From assembly GCF_000239695.1 (NCBI RefSeq), contig NZ_JH470338.1:248001-312000 (forward strand): 64,000 bases of DNA. Reading direction: 5' to 3'. Positions 1 through 9,822 of the stretch are shown here, in pieces. This DNA comes from Actinomyces graevenitzii C83. Lineage in GTDB: Bacteria; Actinomycetota; Actinomycetes; Actinomycetales; Actinomycetaceae. The position numbers were made by a program, and so were the translations under genes. Under the pieces are notes generated by a model. That model worked only from the letters and a program-made list of their open reading frames with translations, was not told the origin of the DNA and ran no database searches. Numbering within the stretch: the first letter of the stretch is position 1; every line of letters starts with the position of its first letter.

Positions 1-519
1 GCCTGGAACCAGAAGGGCTACCGTAAAAGCGAAGTTGACGAGTTTTTCAACCGGGCCCACGATCTTTATGAGGCTGGCGACACCACTAGCCTGACCCCCA
101 CCCAGGTGCGCATCAACTGTTTTGATGTGGCCCGTGGCGGCTATGACATTCACGCGGTAGATGCGGCTATGGACCGCCTTGAAGTGGCTTTGATGCGTAA
201 AATGCGTGAATCATTTGTGGCCCGTAGGGGCCGCCAGGCCTGGATGGATGAGGCAGCCAATCTAGCTACCACGCTTTATCCGCGTTTGCTACGCCCGGAA
301 GGTAAGCGTTTCGCGCCGGCTAAGCGCGGCTATTCGATTGCTGAAGTGGACCGCTTTATGGACCGTTTAGCAGCATTTTTTGACAAGGGTGACCCGCTTA
401 AATCTACGCAGCTGCGTAAACTTACTTTCTCTGCGGCCAAAGCAGATAAAGCCTATGACGAGGCCAGTGTGGACGCATTTATTGAGCGAGCCATCGAAGT
501 ATTGATGCGCGTGGAATAA
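1..519 (+). CDS. Tandem DivIVA-module protein (5' end outside window)
   Basis: The reading frame is open at base 1 and ends at the TAA at 517-519, leaving 172 visible residues. Four short modules of the DivIVA/Wag31 N-terminal type are seen, each a Gly-Tyr followed by xxxxVDxFhxR: residues 6-19 (GYRKSEVDEFFNRA), 47-60, 110-123 and 150-163. In Wag31 this module binds curved membrane at poles and septum; a protein made only of such modules, with no long coiled coil, may scaffold or compete with Wag31, which is inference. A second protein of this design lies at 55922-56572. The dxr start follows 15 nt downstream, so the two probably share a transcript. The true N-terminus and total module number cannot be known here. 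Confidence 0.8.
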   Translation, partial: AWNQKGYRKSEVDEFFNRAHDLYEAGDTTSLTPTQVRINCFDVARGGYDIHAVDAAMDRLEVALMRKMRESFVARRGRQAWMDEAANLATTLYPRLLRPEGKRFAPAKRGYSIAEVDRFMDRLAAFFDKGDPLKSTQLRKLTFSAAKADKAYDEASVDAFIERAIEVLMRVE

Positions 520-534
520 ACACTAGGGAGTGTC

Positions 535-1782
535 GTGAGTTTTCCAAACCAACTAATCATTTTGGGCTCTACTGGGTCAATTGGGACCCAGGCCCTGGAT
601 GTAGTGCGTGAGCTTAAAGCTAGCGGCCAAAGTGATATCCAGGTACTTGGCTTGGCAGCAGGCGGCTCACAGTTAGAGCTGCTAGCCAAGCAGGTGGCAG
701 AGTTTAGCCCGCGCGCAGTGGCGGTGACTAATCCTAACGCCGCTACGCAGCTACCGGATTTACTTAAGCACTATGGTGCCGGTGAGCAGCCGCTACAGAT
801 TCTTAGTGGCCCTGACGCGGCCGCCGAGCTGGTGCGTAGCCTAGCTATGGGGCAAGACGGCACAGTACTTAACGGCATTACTGGTTCGGTCGGTTTAGCT
901 GCCACTTTAGCTACTTTGGCCGACGGCGCCCGCCTGGCACTGGCTAATAAGGAATCTTTAGTGGTGGGTGGGGCCCTGGTAAAGCAGGCCCTAGCCTACC
1001 CGGGCCAGGTGGTGCCGGTTGACTCTGAGCACAGCGCCATCGCCCAGGCCCTGCTAAGTGGCCGCCACGAGAAGGGCCTAACCAGCCCGGTAGTTAGCGG
1101 TTACAGCGAGGTCTCACGTCTGATCCTGACCGCCTCCGGGGGACCGTTTAGGGGTAAGAAACGTGAGCAGCTTAGCCAGGTAACTGCCGCCCAGGCTTTA
1201 GCTCACCCCACCTGGTCAATGGGGCCGGTAGTTACGGTTAACTCCTCCACGCTAGTAAATAAGGGCCTGGAGCTAATTGAGGCCCACCTTTTGTTTGATG
1301 TGGACGCCAGCGACATTGACGTGGTGGTGCACCCTCAGTCAATCGTGCACTCTATGGTGGAATTCGTCGACGGCGCCACTATCGCTCAGGCCAGCCCGCC
1401 CGACATGCGTTTGCCTATCGCCCTGGGCATGACTTGGCCCCACCGCCCCCGCCTGGTAGGTAAGCTAACTAAACCCACCGACTTCACCAAGGTAAGCAGC
1501 TGGGATTTTGAGCCGGTAGATAACCAAACCTTCCCGGCCCTACAGCTAGCTCGTCACGCCGTCAGCGCCTCACCTACCCACCCGGCAGTATTTAATGCCG
1601 CCAATGAGCAGGCCGTAGACGCTTTCCTGAAAGGCGCCCTGAACTGGGTGGATATCGTAGATATCGACATTGCGGTAGTAAACGAACATGAAGGGGTTAG
1701 CACCCCCAGCTTGGATGATGTATTGGCGGTGGACCGCTGGGCGCGTGCACGCGCAGATGAACTGATCGCGGCGAAAGGCTGA
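535..1782 (+). CDS. dxr: 1-deoxy-D-xylulose 5-phosphate reductoisomerase
   Basis: This enzyme converts DXP to 2-C-methyl-D-erythritol 4-phosphate with NADPH, the committed step of the MEP isoprenoid pathway in the cytosol. The 415-residue product begins with the nucleotide loop GSTGSIG (11-17), and has ANKES (137-141), the metal-binding Asp163-Ser-Glu165, the flexible loop SGGPFRG (201-207) and the NSSTLVNKGLELIEAH segment (from about 236), all diagnostic of DXR. It is slightly longer than the usual 390-400 residues because of an insertion near 175-195. The GTG start at 535 has AGGGAG at 525-530. It is followed after 6 nt by the site-2 protease and then ispG, the order known from mycobacteria. 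MEP products feed the undecaprenyl carrier used by mraY and murG further on. Confidence 0.97.
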   Translation: MSFPNQLIILGSTGSIGTQALDVVRELKASGQSDIQVLGLAAGGSQLELLAKQVAEFSPRAVAVTNPNAATQLPDLLKHYGAGEQPLQILSGPDAAAELVRSLAMGQDGTVLNGITGSVGLAATLATLADGARLALANKESLVVGGALVKQALAYPGQVVPVDSEHSAIAQALLSGRHEKGLTSPVVSGYSEVSRLILTASGGPFRGKKREQLSQVTAAQALAHPTWSMGPVVTVNSSTLVNKGLELIEAHLLFDVDASDIDVVVHPQSIVHSMVEFVDGATIAQASPPDMRLPIALGMTWPHRPRLVGKLTKPTDFTKVSSWDFEPVDNQTFPALQLARHAVSASPTHPAVFNAANEQAVDAFLKGALNWVDIVDIDIAVVNEHEGVSTPSLDDVLAVDRWARARADELIAAKG

Positions 1783-1788
1783 ACACAT

Positions 1789-3096
1789 ATGTATTGGCTG
1801 GGCATAGTTATCTTCATTGTGGGGCTACTGATTTCGGTGGCCTTACACGAGCTGGGACATATGATTCCGGCCAAAGCTTTTGGCGTTAAGGTTTACGAGT
1901 ACTTCATTGGTTTTGGGCCGCGTATTTGGTCACGCCAAAAAGGTGAAACCGAATATGGGTTAAAAGCCCTGCCCCTGGGTGGGTATGTGCGTATGGCCGG
2001 TATGCTGCCACCAGCTAAACCCGGCCACCCTGACAAAGTGAACTCCAAAGGCGAGCTAGGCATGGTGGGCCAAGCCCGTCAAGAGTCACTAGCTGAACTA
2101 GAGCCGGGTGAAGAACACAAGGCTTTCTACAATTTAAGCGCCCCTAAAAAACTGGTGGTTATGTTTGGCGGGCCGGTGATGAACCTGATCCTGTCAGGGG
2201 TGCTAATCATTGTCTCGATGAGTTTCATTGGGGTGCCCAAAGCCACCAACACCCTGGCCGGGGTATCTAACTGCCTACCCACCATTGAATCTGGTCAGTC
2301 AACATGCGACGCCAAAGCCACGGTTCCCGCTCGCGCAGCGGGCTTAAAACCCGGAGACACCATTACCTCCTGGGATGGCCAGCAAATCAGTGACTGGACC
2401 CAGCTGCAAACCGCTATCGCTAGCACCAAAGCCGGCACCGGCGTCGTCGTAACTGTAAAGCGAGGCAACCACAGCCAGCAGCTAAACGTGGTGCCCACCC
2501 AAGTGACCCGGGTAGTGCAAGACGCCCGGGGTAAAGCTCTAGCCGCTCCCGACGGCTCGGCCCTAACCCGCACCACCACCTTTGTGGGTATCAGCCCGCA
2601 AATCAGCGGCCAACCAGTCTCGCTGGGCACGGCCCTAAAAACTACCTGGCTGGTTAACGTCTCCACCCTCAAAGCCATTGTCACTTTGCCGGCAGGCCTC
2701 TACCACCGGGTGCTAAGCGCCCTGGGGCAAGAATCCACCTCAAACCAGTCGCTGGTGTCAATCGTGGGAGTCGGGCGTATGGCCGGGCAGGTATCAAGCG
2801 GCGGCGGTGGGGTAGTGGACCTGTCGGTGCGCGCATACTCCATGCTGATGCTACTAGCCAGCCTTAACGCAGCCCTGTTTGCATTCAACATGATCCCACT
2901 GCTGCCTCTAGACGGTGGACATATTGCCGGAGCTATCTGGGAAGGCCTGCGTCGCAGCTTCGCCAAACTACGTAAAGCCCCAGATCCGGGGCCAGTTGAC
3001 ACCGCTAAACTGCTACCAATTGGGCAGGGTGTGTTTATCTTACTGCTAATTGTGGGATGTCTCTTGATCTGGGCAGATATAGCTGCCCCGGTTTAG
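1789..3096 (+). CDS. rip: RIP metalloprotease, M50 family (RseP/Rip1-like)
   Basis: This is an intramembrane site-2 protease that cuts single-pass membrane proteins, typically anti-sigma factors. The 435-residue product has the zinc motif HELGH at 20-24 inside the first transmembrane segment, a PDZ domain around 175-240 containing GLKPGDTI, and the third metal ligand in [12 protein letters not shown] (367-378, Asp375) inside a C-terminal membrane segment. The ATG at 1789 follows dxr by 6 nt with GAAAGG about 10 nt upstream. Known actinobacterial homologues control envelope lipid and stress responses; the substrate here is not encoded nearby. The stop at 3094-3096 precedes ispG by 8 nt, so the three genes form one operon. 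Confidence 0.95.
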   Translation: MYWLGIVIFIVGLLISVALHELGHMIPAKAFGVKVYEYFIGFGPRIWSRQKGETEYGLKALPLGGYVRMAGMLPPAKPGHPDKVNSKGELGMVGQARQESLAELEPGEEHKAFYNLSAPKKLVVMFGGPVMNLILSGVLIIVSMSFIGVPKATNTLAGVSNCLPTIESGQSTCDAKATVPARAAGLKPGDTITSWDGQQISDWTQLQTAIASTKAGTGVVVTVKRGNHSQQLNVVPTQVTRVVQDARGKALAAPDGSALTRTTTFVGISPQISGQPVSLGTALKTTWLVNVSTLKAIVTLPAGLYHRVLSALGQESTSNQSLVSIVGVGRMAGQVSSGGGGVVDLSVRAYSMLMLLASLNAALFAFNMIPLLPLDGGHIAGAIWEGLRRSFAKLRKAPDPGPVDTAKLLPIGQGVFILLLIVGCLLIWADIAAPV

Positions 3097-3104
3097 GTGC
3101 AATA

Positions 3105-4301
3105 ATGTCAGGCGTGAATAATGCATCGATTGCTTTGGGAATCCCCACGCTCCGTGAAGAACAGCCCGTTCTAGGTAAGCGTAAGCCCACCCGCAAAATC
3201 ATGGTGGGATCCGTACCGGTAGGTGGCGATGCACCGATAAGCGTGCAGTCCATGACCACCACCAAAACCCACGACATCGGCGCAACCTTGCAGCAGATCG
3301 CTGAGCTGACTGCTGCCGGCTGCGACATTGTGCGCGTAGCCTGCCCCACCGATAAGGACGCCGAAGCGCTGCCCATTATCGCTAAGCAGTCACGCATCCC
3401 GGTGATCGCCGACATTCACTTCCAGCCCAAATACGTCTACGCCGCCATCAAGGCCGGCTGCGGTGCAGTGCGCGTAAACCCCGGTAACATCCGTAAATTC
3501 GATGACCAGGTAGCCGAAATCTGCAAGATGGCCTCCGACTACGGCGTCAGCCTACGTATCGGTGTAAACGCCGGCTCGCTAGACCCGCGCCTACTGAAGA
3601 AGTACGGCAAAGCCACCCCGGAGGCCCTGGTGGAGTCAGCCGTGTGGGAAGCCAGCCTGTTTGAAGAAAACGACTTCCACGACTTTAAAATCTCCGTCAA
3701 GCACAACGACCCGGTCACCATGGTCCAGGCCTACCGCCTGCTAAGCGAAAAAGGTAACTGGCCCCTACACCTGGGGGTAACCGAAGCCGGCCCCGCCTTC
3801 CAGGGCACCATTAAGTCCTGTGCCGCTTTCGGCGTGCTACTAGCTGAAGGCATTGGTGACACCATCCGCGTCTCCCTGTCGGCCCCGCCAGTAGAGGAAG
3901 TCAAGGTTGGCACCAAGCTGCTCGAATTCATGGGCCTGCGCCCGCGCAAGCTAGAGATCGTCTCCTGCCCCTCCTGTGGCCGCGCCCAGGTGGACGTGTG
4001 GACCCTAGCCGAAAAGGTTGAAGAAGGCCTCAAAGATGTTAAGGCCCCGCTGCGCGTAGCCGTTATGGGCTGCGTAGTTAACGGCCCCGGTGAGGCCCGC
4101 GAAGCTGACCTAGGCTGCGCCTCCGGTAACGGCAAGGGCCAGATCTTCGTGCGCGGCAAGGTTGTAGAGACTGTGCCCGAAGATCGCATCGTAGAAACCG
4201 TGCTGCGCTACGCCAACGACATGGCCGCAGACATGGCTGCCGAGATGGGCGAGGAAGCACTAGCAAACTCCGCCCCGCAGGTGATGGTGCCCTCAGCCTG
4301 A
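3105..4301 (+). CDS. ispG: 4-hydroxy-3-methylbut-2-enyl diphosphate synthase (IspG/GcpE)
   Basis: IspG carries out the reductive ring opening of MEcPP to HMBPP, the penultimate MEP pathway step, with a [4Fe-4S] cluster. The 398-residue protein carries the expected ligands: Cys288 and Cys291 in SCPSCGRA, Cys323 and Glu330 in [10 protein letters not shown]. The N-terminal TIM barrel is recognisable from [11 protein letters not shown] place the start at the ATG at 3105, just after the protease stop, with AGGTG upstream; an upstream in-frame ATG at 3057 lies inside the protease gene and adds an unlikely N-terminus. The stop overlaps the following GNAT start (TGATG), indicating translational coupling. 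Confidence 0.96.
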   Translation: MSGVNNASIALGIPTLREEQPVLGKRKPTRKIMVGSVPVGGDAPISVQSMTTTKTHDIGATLQQIAELTAAGCDIVRVACPTDKDAEALPIIAKQSRIPVIADIHFQPKYVYAAIKAGCGAVRVNPGNIRKFDDQVAEICKMASDYGVSLRIGVNAGSLDPRLLKKYGKATPEALVESAVWEASLFEENDFHDFKISVKHNDPVTMVQAYRLLSEKGNWPLHLGVTEAGPAFQGTIKSCAAFGVLLAEGIGDTIRVSLSAPPVEEVKVGTKLLEFMGLRPRKLEIVSCPSCGRAQVDVWTLAEKVEEGLKDVKAPLRVAVMGCVVNGPGEAREADLGCASGNGKGQIFVRGKVVETVPEDRIVETVLRYANDMAADMAAEMGEEALANSAPQVMVPSA

Positions 4302-5212
4302 TGCTGCGTTTGCATCGCGACCCGCATCCGCTAACGCCCGCCAATAGCACTGCGCTAATGCAGCTGTTGGCGGGCGACGCCGTAGCGGGAGTACAACTAG
4401 GGGCGCAAATTAGCCGCTGGAATTACTGGGGTAGGGGAGACGTAGTTGCTTGCGGCACCCCCCAACCCCACGCTGGCGCTTGGGCCACCGGTTCGCTTAT
4501 CCTCTACGGTCAGCGCCATTGCAGCCCCAGCGAGTTAAAAGCCCTAGCTAACCACGGGCGTCCCCGGTTAACTAGGCGCGGCTCAGTGATGGGGCCGGCT
4601 GATGATGTGGCCGCGCTATGGCCGTATTTGGATCAGCGCTATTTGGCGGTGCGCCAGGCGCGTTGGAATCAGCCTTTGCTGCTAGCCCCGCCGGCCAAGC
4701 AGGTAGCTCAGAATTTGGCAGCTGCTAGCTCTAGCTATGGCGATGAGCTGGTGGCCGCTGCTGCTAGCCAAACCCAAGCGGCTCAGGTAGAGATGGAGCC
4801 GCTGGTAGTGCCGGCGGCGGTGGCCATGTTTAAAGAAGAAGTGGGTTTTGACCCGCTCTCTAGCGGCTCTGGCTATAGGCGCCATATCGGCCAGTTAATT
4901 GAGCAGGGGCGCAGCTATGTACTTCTCGACGACGGCGCCGGCCACCTGGGCAATACACAGGTAGCTTTTAAAGCTGACGTGGGTAGCTTGTGGAACTCGG
5001 TAGCCCAAATAACCGGCGTGTGGACCCGCCCTGACCTGCGCGGTAGGGGACTGGCTAAAGTGGCGCTGGGGCGAGTGCTGGCCCTGATTTACGCCCAACA
5101 CCAGGTCAGTCAGATCAACTTGTATGTTAATGACTTCAATGTGGCGGCCCTGGGCCTGTATAAATCTTTAGGTTTTACGCAGGTGGGCACCATGAGCACA
5201 GTACTGCTGTAA
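4301..5212 (+). CDS. GNAT acetyltransferase with N-terminal DUF4081-like half
   Basis: This 303-residue protein has a C-terminal GNAT fold with the acetyl-CoA loop RPDLRGRGLA (around residue 240) and the typical end ALGLYKSLGF. The N-terminal half fits the DUF4081-type region found in actinobacterial homologues; I recall a GNAT gene in the same place, after gcpE, in mycobacteria. Its substrate is unknown. The ATG overlaps the ispG stop by one base. No terminator is apparent in the 98 bp before proS. Confidence 0.85.
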   Translation: MLRLHRDPHPLTPANSTALMQLLAGDAVAGVQLGAQISRWNYWGRGDVVACGTPQPHAGAWATGSLILYGQRHCSPSELKALANHGRPRLTRRGSVMGPADDVAALWPYLDQRYLAVRQARWNQPLLLAPPAKQVAQNLAAASSSYGDELVAAAASQTQAAQVEMEPLVVPAAVAMFKEEVGFDPLSSGSGYRRHIGQLIEQGRSYVLLDDGAGHLGNTQVAFKADVGSLWNSVAQITGVWTRPDLRGRGLAKVALGRVLALIYAQHQVSQINLYVNDFNVAALGLYKSLGFTQVGTMSTVLL

Positions 5213-5298
5213 ATGCTGCTATAAGCCTGGCTCAGCTTTAAACAGCTAAGTAGGCCAGACAACACCAGCTTCACTTAGCTACTGGGCTTGGCTACGCG

Positions 5299-5304
5299 TA
5301 ACAT
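5299..5304 (+). promoter_or_regulatory. -10 box (TAACAT) of a leaderless proS promoter
   Basis: TAACAT fits the actinobacterial TANNNT -10 pattern and ends exactly 6 nt before the proS GTG at 5311. That spacing would place the transcription start on the start codon. No Shine-Dalgarno sequence precedes the GTG. Confidence 0.6.
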
Positions 5305-5310
5305 ATACGT

Positions 5311-7122
5311 GTGCTTCAGACAATGACCAACGCCTTTATCCGTACTTTGCGTGAGGATCCTGCCGACGCAGAGGTAGCTAGCCACAAACTACTGGTGCGT
5401 GCTGGCTATATTCGCCGCGCTGCCCCGGGAATCTACACCTGGCTGCCACTAGGACTGCGTACCTTACGCAAGGTGGAGCAGGTGGTGCGTGAAGAGATGG
5501 ATACTATCGCGCAGGAAGTACACTTCCCGGCTCTGCTCAGCGCCGACCCCTACAAGGCCACCGACCGCTGGGAAGAATACGGCCCCACCTTGTTCAAGCT
5601 GCGTGACCGTAAGGGCGGGGACTACATGCTGGCCCCCACTCACGAGGAAATGTTCACCTTGCTAGTCAAGGACATGTACTCCTCTTACAAGGATCTGCCT
5701 GTTTCTCTCTACCAGATCCAGACCAAGTACCGTGATGAGGCTCGTCCGCGTGCAGGCTTGATCCGTGGGCGCGAGTTCATCATGAAGGACTCCTACTCCT
5801 TCGACATTGACGACGCCGGCCTGGAACGCTCCTACCAGCTACACCGCGCCGTTTACCAGCGTATTTTTGAGCGCCTGGGCCTTGAATACGTAATCGTTAA
5901 CGCCGTGAGTGGAGCCATGGGGGGCTCCCACTCTGAAGAGTTCCTACACCCTTCACCCATTGGTGAAGACACTTTCGTGCGCTCTGCCGGTGGCTACGCT
6001 GCCAACGCTGAGGCCGTCACCACCCCGGTGCCAGAGGCTGTGGATGCATCCAACGAGCCGGCCCCGGTGGAGGTAGACACCCCCGAGTGCCCCACCATTG
6101 AATCCCTAGTGGAGCTGTTCAACACCAAATACCCGCGCGCCGACCGCCCCTGGAGAGCCGCTGACACGCTTAAAAACGTAGTGGTTAACCTGACCCACCC
6201 CGACGGCTCCCAGGAGCTGCTGGTAATTGGTCTGCCCGGTGACCGCGAAGTGGATATGAAGCGCCTAGAGGCCGCCGTGGCCCCGGCCGAGGTGGAAATG
6301 GCTGGTCACGAGCAGCTAGCCAAGCACCCTGAGCTGGTGGCTGGCTACATTGGCCCGCAGGTGGTGGGTCCCAACTCGCCTAAGCGTGTGGCTCAGGTGG
6401 TCGACGGCGTCGAGCAGCTTAGCGGCAGCGTGCGTTACCTGCTAGATCCGCGTGTAGTAGAGGGCACCAGCTGGATCACCGGCGCTAACGCCGACCAGCG
6501 CCACGTCTACCACCTGGTAGCTGGACGTGACTTTAAGGCTGATGGGGTAATTGAGGCCGCTGAGGTGCGCCCCGGCGACCCGGCCCCCGACGGCTCTGGC
6601 CCGCTAGAGCTAGCCCGAGGCATCGAAATCGGTCACATCTTCGCCCTGGGGCGCAAGTACGCTAACGCCCTAGACCTAAAGGTGCTCGACCAGAACGGTA
6701 AAGCCCAGGTAGTAACCATGGGTTCTTACGGCATCGGGGTTTCACGTGTACTAGCGGCCCTGGCTGAAACCAACTGCGACGAGCACGGCCTAGCTTGGCC
6801 CGTGCACCTGGCCCCCTACCACGTGCAGGTACTGGCCACCGGTAAGGATGAGGCAGTATTTGAAGCTGCCACCACCATTGCCAGCGAGCTAGATGGCCTA
6901 GGCTACGACGTGCTATTTGATGACCGTCGCAAGGTCAGCGCCGGCGTTAAGTTTGCTGACTCTGAACTACTAGGTATGCCCTACATTGTGGTGGTAGGGC
7001 GCGATCTAGCTAAGGACGGCACTGTAGAAATCCGCAACCGTCGCAGCGGCGAGCGCATCAGTGTTAGCGCTGAGCAGGCTGTAGCCCAGCTAAACGAGCT
7101 GCTAGCGGCCCAGCTGAGCTAA
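5311..7122 (+). CDS. proS: Prolyl-tRNA synthetase, bacterial type with editing domain
   Basis: ProS charges tRNA-Pro and clears mischarged Ala-tRNA-Pro. The 603-residue product is a class II synthetase: motif 2 region [16 protein letters not shown] near 142-158, motif 3 GSYGIGVSR near 471-480, and a YbaK-like editing insertion around 225-390, followed by the anticodon-binding domain. The N-terminus read from the GTG at 5311 (residues [20 protein letters not shown] after the initiator) aligns with the conserved start of the family, which favours it over the ATG at 5323. The gene seems to have its own leaderless promoter and is followed by two strong hairpins. Confidence 0.96.
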   Translation: MLQTMTNAFIRTLREDPADAEVASHKLLVRAGYIRRAAPGIYTWLPLGLRTLRKVEQVVREEMDTIAQEVHFPALLSADPYKATDRWEEYGPTLFKLRDRKGGDYMLAPTHEEMFTLLVKDMYSSYKDLPVSLYQIQTKYRDEARPRAGLIRGREFIMKDSYSFDIDDAGLERSYQLHRAVYQRIFERLGLEYVIVNAVSGAMGGSHSEEFLHPSPIGEDTFVRSAGGYAANAEAVTTPVPEAVDASNEPAPVEVDTPECPTIESLVELFNTKYPRADRPWRAADTLKNVVVNLTHPDGSQELLVIGLPGDREVDMKRLEAAVAPAEVEMAGHEQLAKHPELVAGYIGPQVVGPNSPKRVAQVVDGVEQLSGSVRYLLDPRVVEGTSWITGANADQRHVYHLVAGRDFKADGVIEAAEVRPGDPAPDGSGPLELARGIEIGHIFALGRKYANALDLKVLDQNGKAQVVTMGSYGIGVSRVLAALAETNCDEHGLAWPVHLAPYHVQVLATGKDEAVFEAATTIASELDGLGYDVLFDDRRKVSAGVKFADSELLGMPYIVVVGRDLAKDGTVEIRNRRSGERISVSAEQAVAQLNELLAAQLS

Positions 7123-7152
7123 CAAAGCAGGCCTTAAGCGCTTAGCGTGGGC

Positions 7153-7174
7153 TTTAAGCACTAAAGTGCTTAAA
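7153..7174 (+). terminator. Hairpin downstream of proS
   Basis: TTTAAGCAC and GTGCTTAAA form a perfect 9-bp stem with a TAAA loop. It has no T-run of its own and lies just before a second, stronger hairpin. Confidence 0.45.
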
Positions 7175-7189
7175 GAACCCAAAAAGCGT

Positions 7190-7221
7190 GGGGGGCGGGC
7201 TGGTTAACCAGCCCGCCCCCC
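7190..7221. terminator. GC-rich convergent hairpin between proS and the DUF4439 gene
   Basis: A perfect 16-bp inverted repeat (GGGGGGCGGGCTGGTT and its complement) with no extra loop bases lies between two convergent genes and could stop transcription in both directions. No long T-run follows. Confidence 0.7.
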
Positions 7222-7237
7222 TACGTTTACTTGGAAG

Positions 7238-8179
7238 CTACTTAACCCCTAGGGCTTGTTCTGTTTGAGTTAGCGACGCATTCCAGCTTTGGGCTTGTAC
7301 TAGTGCCCAAGCTGCGGCGCTAATAGCCTGTTTACGCTGTGAGTCATCTTTAGCATTGGCTACTTCACCAAGCTCAGCGCTAACCACATTTAGCCATAGG
7401 CTAGCGCCCTGCTCATAGGAGTTGCCGCTGGGCAGTTGGTAGCTGCTTAGGCGCTGATCAGGGCATTTAATTGCCAAGCAGGCGTCTACTGTGGCGGCGG
7501 CAGCTTTAGCCTGGGCGCCGGTAGCGTCGTCACCGCTTTGCGCCGCAATCACCTCTAAACCGTAGCGGGCCTGGTCATAGGCGCTGAGTGTGCTCGCCTG
7601 CAGGGGGCTAGTTAAATTAACGCCGGTGCGCGGCTGCGGGGCCATCAGCTTGTCAAAATTCGTGCCATCAAGGGCGCGTGCCCAGCTAGCCCAAGTTAAA
7701 CCGATAGAGGCATAGGTTTGGGCAGTTTTACCGCTAGATTCACTTGCAGCCTTAAGGGCCTCACCAGTGCCCTGCTTAAGGTACATAACCAGCTGCGCCG
7801 TCGTCGTATCAGAACCAGCCGTAGGAACCGGTGAGACAGTGGGATAACCGGTTGGGGGAGTGGTGTGCCAAGGCTGCCAAACCCCACCCAAAGAGCGCAA
7901 CTGACTAGCCGAGCCTTTAGCTACTGCAGCCACCTCAGCTGACCCAGATTTAGCTAGCAACTGGGCGGCAGAGTTAATCAACGCAGTCCGGCGTGCTAAA
8001 GCATCCTGAGTTTGCTGTGACGCTGAAAGCGTAGGCAGAGCTGCGCGCGTGCCCTCACCTATCCGTAAACCACAGCCTGACAGAGCTAAAACGCAGGTCA
8101 GAGCCATGATTGAACAATTGCGGGCGGTAGCGCGAAAACTAAACGGGCGCAGGGCGGGGGTGATTACGCGGCACTTCAC
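7238..8179 (-). CDS. DUF4439-type (ferritin-like) lipoprotein
   Basis: This 313-residue protein starts at a GTG (8179-8177) with GGGAAG 8 nt upstream. Its N-terminus is basic then hydrophobic and ends in the lipobox LSGC (33-36), so Cys36 should be lipidated and the protein held on the outer face of the membrane. The Ala/Ser-rich body resembles the helical DUF4439 family; the match rests on overall character and position, since I recall a DUF4439 gene between proS and rimP, on the opposite strand, in mycobacteria too. The function of the family is unknown. It is divergent from rimP and seems to share a -10 region with it. Longer starts up to 8248 would overlap rimP. Confidence 0.7.
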   Translation of the reverse strand: MKCRVITPALRPFSFRATARNCSIMALTCVLALSGCGLRIGEGTRAALPTLSASQQTQDALARRTALINSAAQLLAKSGSAEVAAVAKGSASQLRSLGGVWQPWHTTPPTGYPTVSPVPTAGSDTTTAQLVMYLKQGTGEALKAASESSGKTAQTYASIGLTWASWARALDGTNFDKLMAPQPRTGVNLTSPLQASTLSAYDQARYGLEVIAAQSGDDATGAQAKAAAATVDACLAIKCPDQRLSSYQLPSGNSYEQGASLWLNVVSAELGEVANAKDDSQRKQAISAAAWALVQAQSWNASLTQTEQALGVK

Positions 8180-8202
8180 CCCCTGATCTTCCCACGTACA
8201 GG

Positions 8203-8209
8203 TAAGATA
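8203..8209. promoter_or_regulatory. Overlapping divergent -10 boxes for rimP and the lipoprotein gene
   Basis: The heptamer TAAGATA reads TAAGAT on the plus strand (8203-8208) and TATCTT on the minus strand (8209-8204). Predicted starts fall near 8215 and 8197, leaving leaders of about 27 and 18 nt that hold the visible Shine-Dalgarno sequences of rimP (AAGGA) and the lipoprotein (GGGAAG). Confidence 0.5.
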
Positions 8210-8241
8210 TGGGCAGGTAATTATCGACAGAAGGATCAGCA

Positions 8242-8727
8242 ATGGCACCCGAGGCTAAGGGAAACCACAAACAAGCACCGGCTGAACTGACCCAAATCCT
8301 GGCCCCAGTGGTTAGCGAAAACGGCTTAATGCTGCTGGAAACTGAGCTAACCAAGGCCGGAAAGTACTCGACCTTGCGAGTTATCGTGGACCTACCAGAA
8401 GGCCCCGGAGATGTTGACCTGGACACAATTGAACAGGTGGCGCGTCAAATCAGCGACGCGCTAGATGAAGCTGACCCAATTAAGGGCTCCTACCAGCTTG
8501 AAGTATCTAGCGCCGGCGCCGAGCGCGAACTGCGTGATGCGCGCGAATTTGGTCGTGCGGTAGGCCGACTGGCACAAATTAACACCGAAGCCGGTGAAGT
8601 GTTCGGGCGTGTACTAAGCGTCAACGAAAACGGGGTAGAGGTAGAAACCAAAACCGGCACGCAGCTAGTACCCTTTACGCAGATCATCAAGGCTCAGCAG
8701 GTAGTAGACCTCAGCGGTGCGCTGTAA
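8242..8727 (+). CDS. rimP: Ribosome maturation factor RimP
   Basis: RimP helps assemble the 30S subunit. The 161-residue product has the two-domain pattern of the family: an N-terminal alpha/beta domain with GLMLLETELTKAGKYSTLRV and DVDLDTIEQVARQISDALDE, the signature YQLEVSSAGAERELRD near 86-101, and a C-terminal Sm-like barrel. The ATG at 8242 has AAGGA 8 nt upstream. It begins the rimP-nusA-ylxR-infB block; nusA starts 25 nt after its stop. Confidence 0.95.
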   Translation: MAPEAKGNHKQAPAELTQILAPVVSENGLMLLETELTKAGKYSTLRVIVDLPEGPGDVDLDTIEQVARQISDALDEADPIKGSYQLEVSSAGAERELRDAREFGRAVGRLAQINTEAGEVFGRVLSVNENGVEVETKTGTQLVPFTQIIKAQQVVDLSGAL

Positions 8728-8752
8728 CCATAACTGAATAAAAGGAGCACAC

Positions 8753-9790
8753 ATGAAAATCGACATGGCTGAACTGCGCGTTGCCGCAGATGAGTTGGAA
8801 ATAGACCTAGATAACCTGATCCCTGCTATTGAAGAAGCGATCCTAAACGCTTATCTCAAGCAGCCCGGGGCTATTAAGGGTGCCTACGTGCGTATAGACC
8901 GCCGCAACGGCGAAATGAACGTTTATGCCCCTGAGCTAGATGAAAACGACCAGCCCACCGGTGAATACTTTGACGACACGCCCCCGCACTTTGGGCGTAT
9001 CGCTCAGGCTTCTATCCGTTCAGTAGTGGTCCAGCGCATCCACGACCGCCGTGACATGGAAGTGCTTGGCGCCTACAAAGACAAGACCGGCCAGCTAGTT
9101 TCCGGCATTGTGCAGCAGGGGCGCGACCCGCGCACTGTATACGTGCGCCTAGACGAAGAACGCGAAGGCATTATTCCTCCCGCTGAGCAGGTGCCCGGCG
9201 AGCGCTACCGTCACGGTGACCGCGTGCGTGCCTATGTAACTGAAGTTTCCCGTGGCCCGCGCGGCGCTCAGATCATTCTTTCGCGCACTCACCCGGGCCT
9301 GGTGCGTCAGCTCTTTGAGCGTGAAGTACCCGAGCTGTCTAAGGGTGAGGTGGAGATTGTATCCCTGGCCCGCGAACCTGGGCACCGCACCAAGATGGCA
9401 GTGCGAGCCAACAACCGCGACATTAATGCCAAGGGCGCCTTCATTGGCTCCATGGGCACGCGTGTGCGCGCGGTAAACCAGGAGCTGGGCGACGAAAAGA
9501 TCGATATTGTCGACTGGTCAGCTGACCCGGCCAAGTATGTGGCTAACGCTCTTTCTCCCGCCCGCGTCTCCAGCGTGACCGTGCTAAACGAGGAAGAAAA
9601 GACTGCCCGCGCAGTGGTTCCGGACTTCCAGCTGTCGCTAGCAATCGGTAAGGAAGGCCAAAACGCCCGCCTGGCTGCGCGCCTAACTGGTTGGAAGATC
9701 GACATTCGCTCTGATGCTGATGAGGGTGAAATTCAGCCTGGCCGTACCTCAAGTGCTGACGTGAGCGGTGACTCAGACTACCAAGGCTGA
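8753..9790 (+). CDS. nusA: Transcription termination/antitermination factor NusA
   Basis: NusA binds RNA polymerase and nascent RNA and modulates pausing, termination and antitermination. The 345-residue protein shows an N-terminal polymerase-binding domain (1-105), an S1 domain (about 112-178) and two KH domains (about 200-320) with GKEGQNARLAAR at 299-310. It lacks the C-terminal acidic repeats of enterobacterial NusA, as is usual in actinobacteria. AAAAGGAG sits before the ATG at 8753. Confidence 0.97.
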   Translation: MKIDMAELRVAADELEIDLDNLIPAIEEAILNAYLKQPGAIKGAYVRIDRRNGEMNVYAPELDENDQPTGEYFDDTPPHFGRIAQASIRSVVVQRIHDRRDMEVLGAYKDKTGQLVSGIVQQGRDPRTVYVRLDEEREGIIPPAEQVPGERYRHGDRVRAYVTEVSRGPRGAQIILSRTHPGLVRQLFEREVPELSKGEVEIVSLAREPGHRTKMAVRANNRDINAKGAFIGSMGTRVRAVNQELGDEKIDIVDWSADPAKYVANALSPARVSSVTVLNEEEKTARAVVPDFQLSLAIGKEGQNARLAARLTGWKIDIRSDADEGEIQPGRTSSADVSGDSDYQG

Positions 9791-9809
9791 AAAACACCCA
9801 AATAGACGT

Positions 9810-9815
9810 TAAAAT
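9810..9815 (+). promoter_or_regulatory. Possible leaderless -10 box (TAAAAT) before ylxR
   Basis: TAAAAT ends 7 nt before the ATG at 9823. No Shine-Dalgarno sequence precedes that ATG, so an internal leaderless promoter is possible in the 32-nt gap after nusA. Confidence 0.4.
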
Positions 9816-9822
9816 GAGCGAT

